Assembly (NCBI RefSeq): GCF_002797895.1
Contig: NZ_PGES01000001.1
Location: 4,526,001 to 4,590,000 of the forward strand
DNA: 64,000 bases
Direction: 5' to 3'
Origin: Janthinobacterium sp. 67
GTDB taxonomy: Bacteria; Pseudomonadota; Gammaproteobacteria; Burkholderiales; Burkholderiaceae_D
Both the position numbers and the translations under genes were made by a program. This document shows, in pieces, positions 63,641 to 64,000 of this stretch. Under the pieces are notes generated by a model, which saw nothing but the letters and a program-made list of their open reading frames with translations, was not told where the DNA came from and ran no database searches. Position 1 is the stretch's first letter. Each line of letters begins with the position of its first letter.

Positions 63641-63946
63641 ATGGCCAAACTGTCACTGATTAATCGTGAGATCAAGCGTGCTGACCTGGTGGCGAAATTC
63701 GCCCCTAAGCGCGAAGCTCTCAAGGCCATCGTCGATGACCAATCGAAATCGGAAGAAGAGCGCTACGAAGCTCGCCTGAAACTGCAGGCGCTGCCACGTA
63801 ACTCGAACCCGACGCGTCAACGTAACCGTTGCGCCATCACTGGTCGTCCGCGCGGCACATTCCGTAAATTCGGTCTGGGTCGTATCAAGCTCCGTGAATT
63901 CGCCATGCGTGGTGAAATTCCGGGTATGACAAAAGCAAGCTGGTAA
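63641..63946 (+). CDS. rpsN: 30S ribosomal protein S14 (zinc-independent form)
   Basis: Encodes 101 residues, the long form without CXXC pairs. [34 protein letters not shown] and the [20 protein letters not shown] tail are standard. Confidence 0.98.
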   Translation: MAKLSLINREIKRADLVAKFAPKREALKAIVDDQSKSEEERYEARLKLQALPRNSNPTRQRNRCAITGRPRGTFRKFGLGRIKLREFAMRGEIPGMTKASW

Positions 63947-63960
63947 TAGGAGAATATGCA

Positions 63961-64000
63961 ATGAGTATGAGCGATCCTATCGCCGATATGCTGACCCGCA
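63961..64000 (+). CDS. rpsH: Partial: 30S ribosomal protein S8 (3' end outside window)
   Basis: Only the first 13 codons are visible (M-S-M-S-D-P-I-A-D-M-L-T-R), which match the conserved S8 start. GGAGAAT lies just upstream. Its position directly after rpsN is the normal spc order. Confidence 0.93.
   Translation, partial: MSMSDPIADMLTR

Overview
The window comes from a high-GC betaproteobacterium. The ribosomal proteins, the translation-factor order and the accessory set (a FxDxF-type PEP-CTERM protein, CreBCD, a cyclic beta-1,2-glucan synthase) all point to Oxalobacteraceae, most likely Janthinobacterium or a close relative. That placement is a judgement from protein sequences I recognise, not from a search. 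The window looks like stable chromosome: I see no insertion sequence, integrase, prophage, CRISPR array, tRNA or rRNA.

Layout. 1-11,500: a 5'-truncated regulator, an HDOD protein, a minus-strand SRPBCC/alcohol dehydrogenase pair, a DUF885 peptidase, an overlapping HPP-CBS/M48 peptidase pair, a small periplasmic thioredoxin-like protein, a chemoreceptor and an Lrp/AsnC regulator. 11,650-23,000: a three-part cysteine desulfurase/degenerate metallo-beta-lactamase/rhodanese fusion, then an 8.7-kb cyclic beta-1,2-glucan synthase gene whose stop overlaps that of a small convergent membrane-protein gene. 23,000-34,600: a manganese exporter of the TMEM165 family under a yybP-ykoY riboswitch, two M1 peptidases and a serine hydrolase in tandem, an exported methyltransferase-like protein, a PNP-oxidase-like gene divergent from a MocR regulator, a spermidine-synthase-like protein and a PEP-CTERM protein.

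34,800-42,200 (minus strand) is a six-gene operon: HlyD-type adaptor, LolD/MacB-type ATPase, two FtsX-type permeases, a sigma-54 response regulator and its kinase. A well-formed -24/-12 promoter lies in front of it with a phased GTCC repeat array upstream, so the operon probably activates itself. A membrane-anchored MutS-like ATPase and a phosphoethanolamine transferase follow.

46,000-64,000 is the translation region: rpsL-rpsG-fusA-tuf, then rpsJ, then rplC-rplD-rplW-rplB-rpsS-rplV-rpsC-rplP-rpmC-rpsQ, then rplN-rplX-rplE-rpsN-rpsH (rpsH cut by the window end). The standout feature is that rpsJ is separated from rplC by about 6.1 kb of non-ribosomal genes: DUF817, a TPR lipoprotein, creB-creC-creD and a small six-cysteine secreted protein. 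rplC has acquired its own promoter and rpsJ ends in a very large hairpin, so the S10 operon is physically and probably transcriptionally split.

The ribosomal genes are visibly lower in GC and more codon-biased than everything else. The genes between rpsJ and rplC share the high-GC style of the rest of the window, which suggests an internal rearrangement rather than recent acquisition from a distant source.
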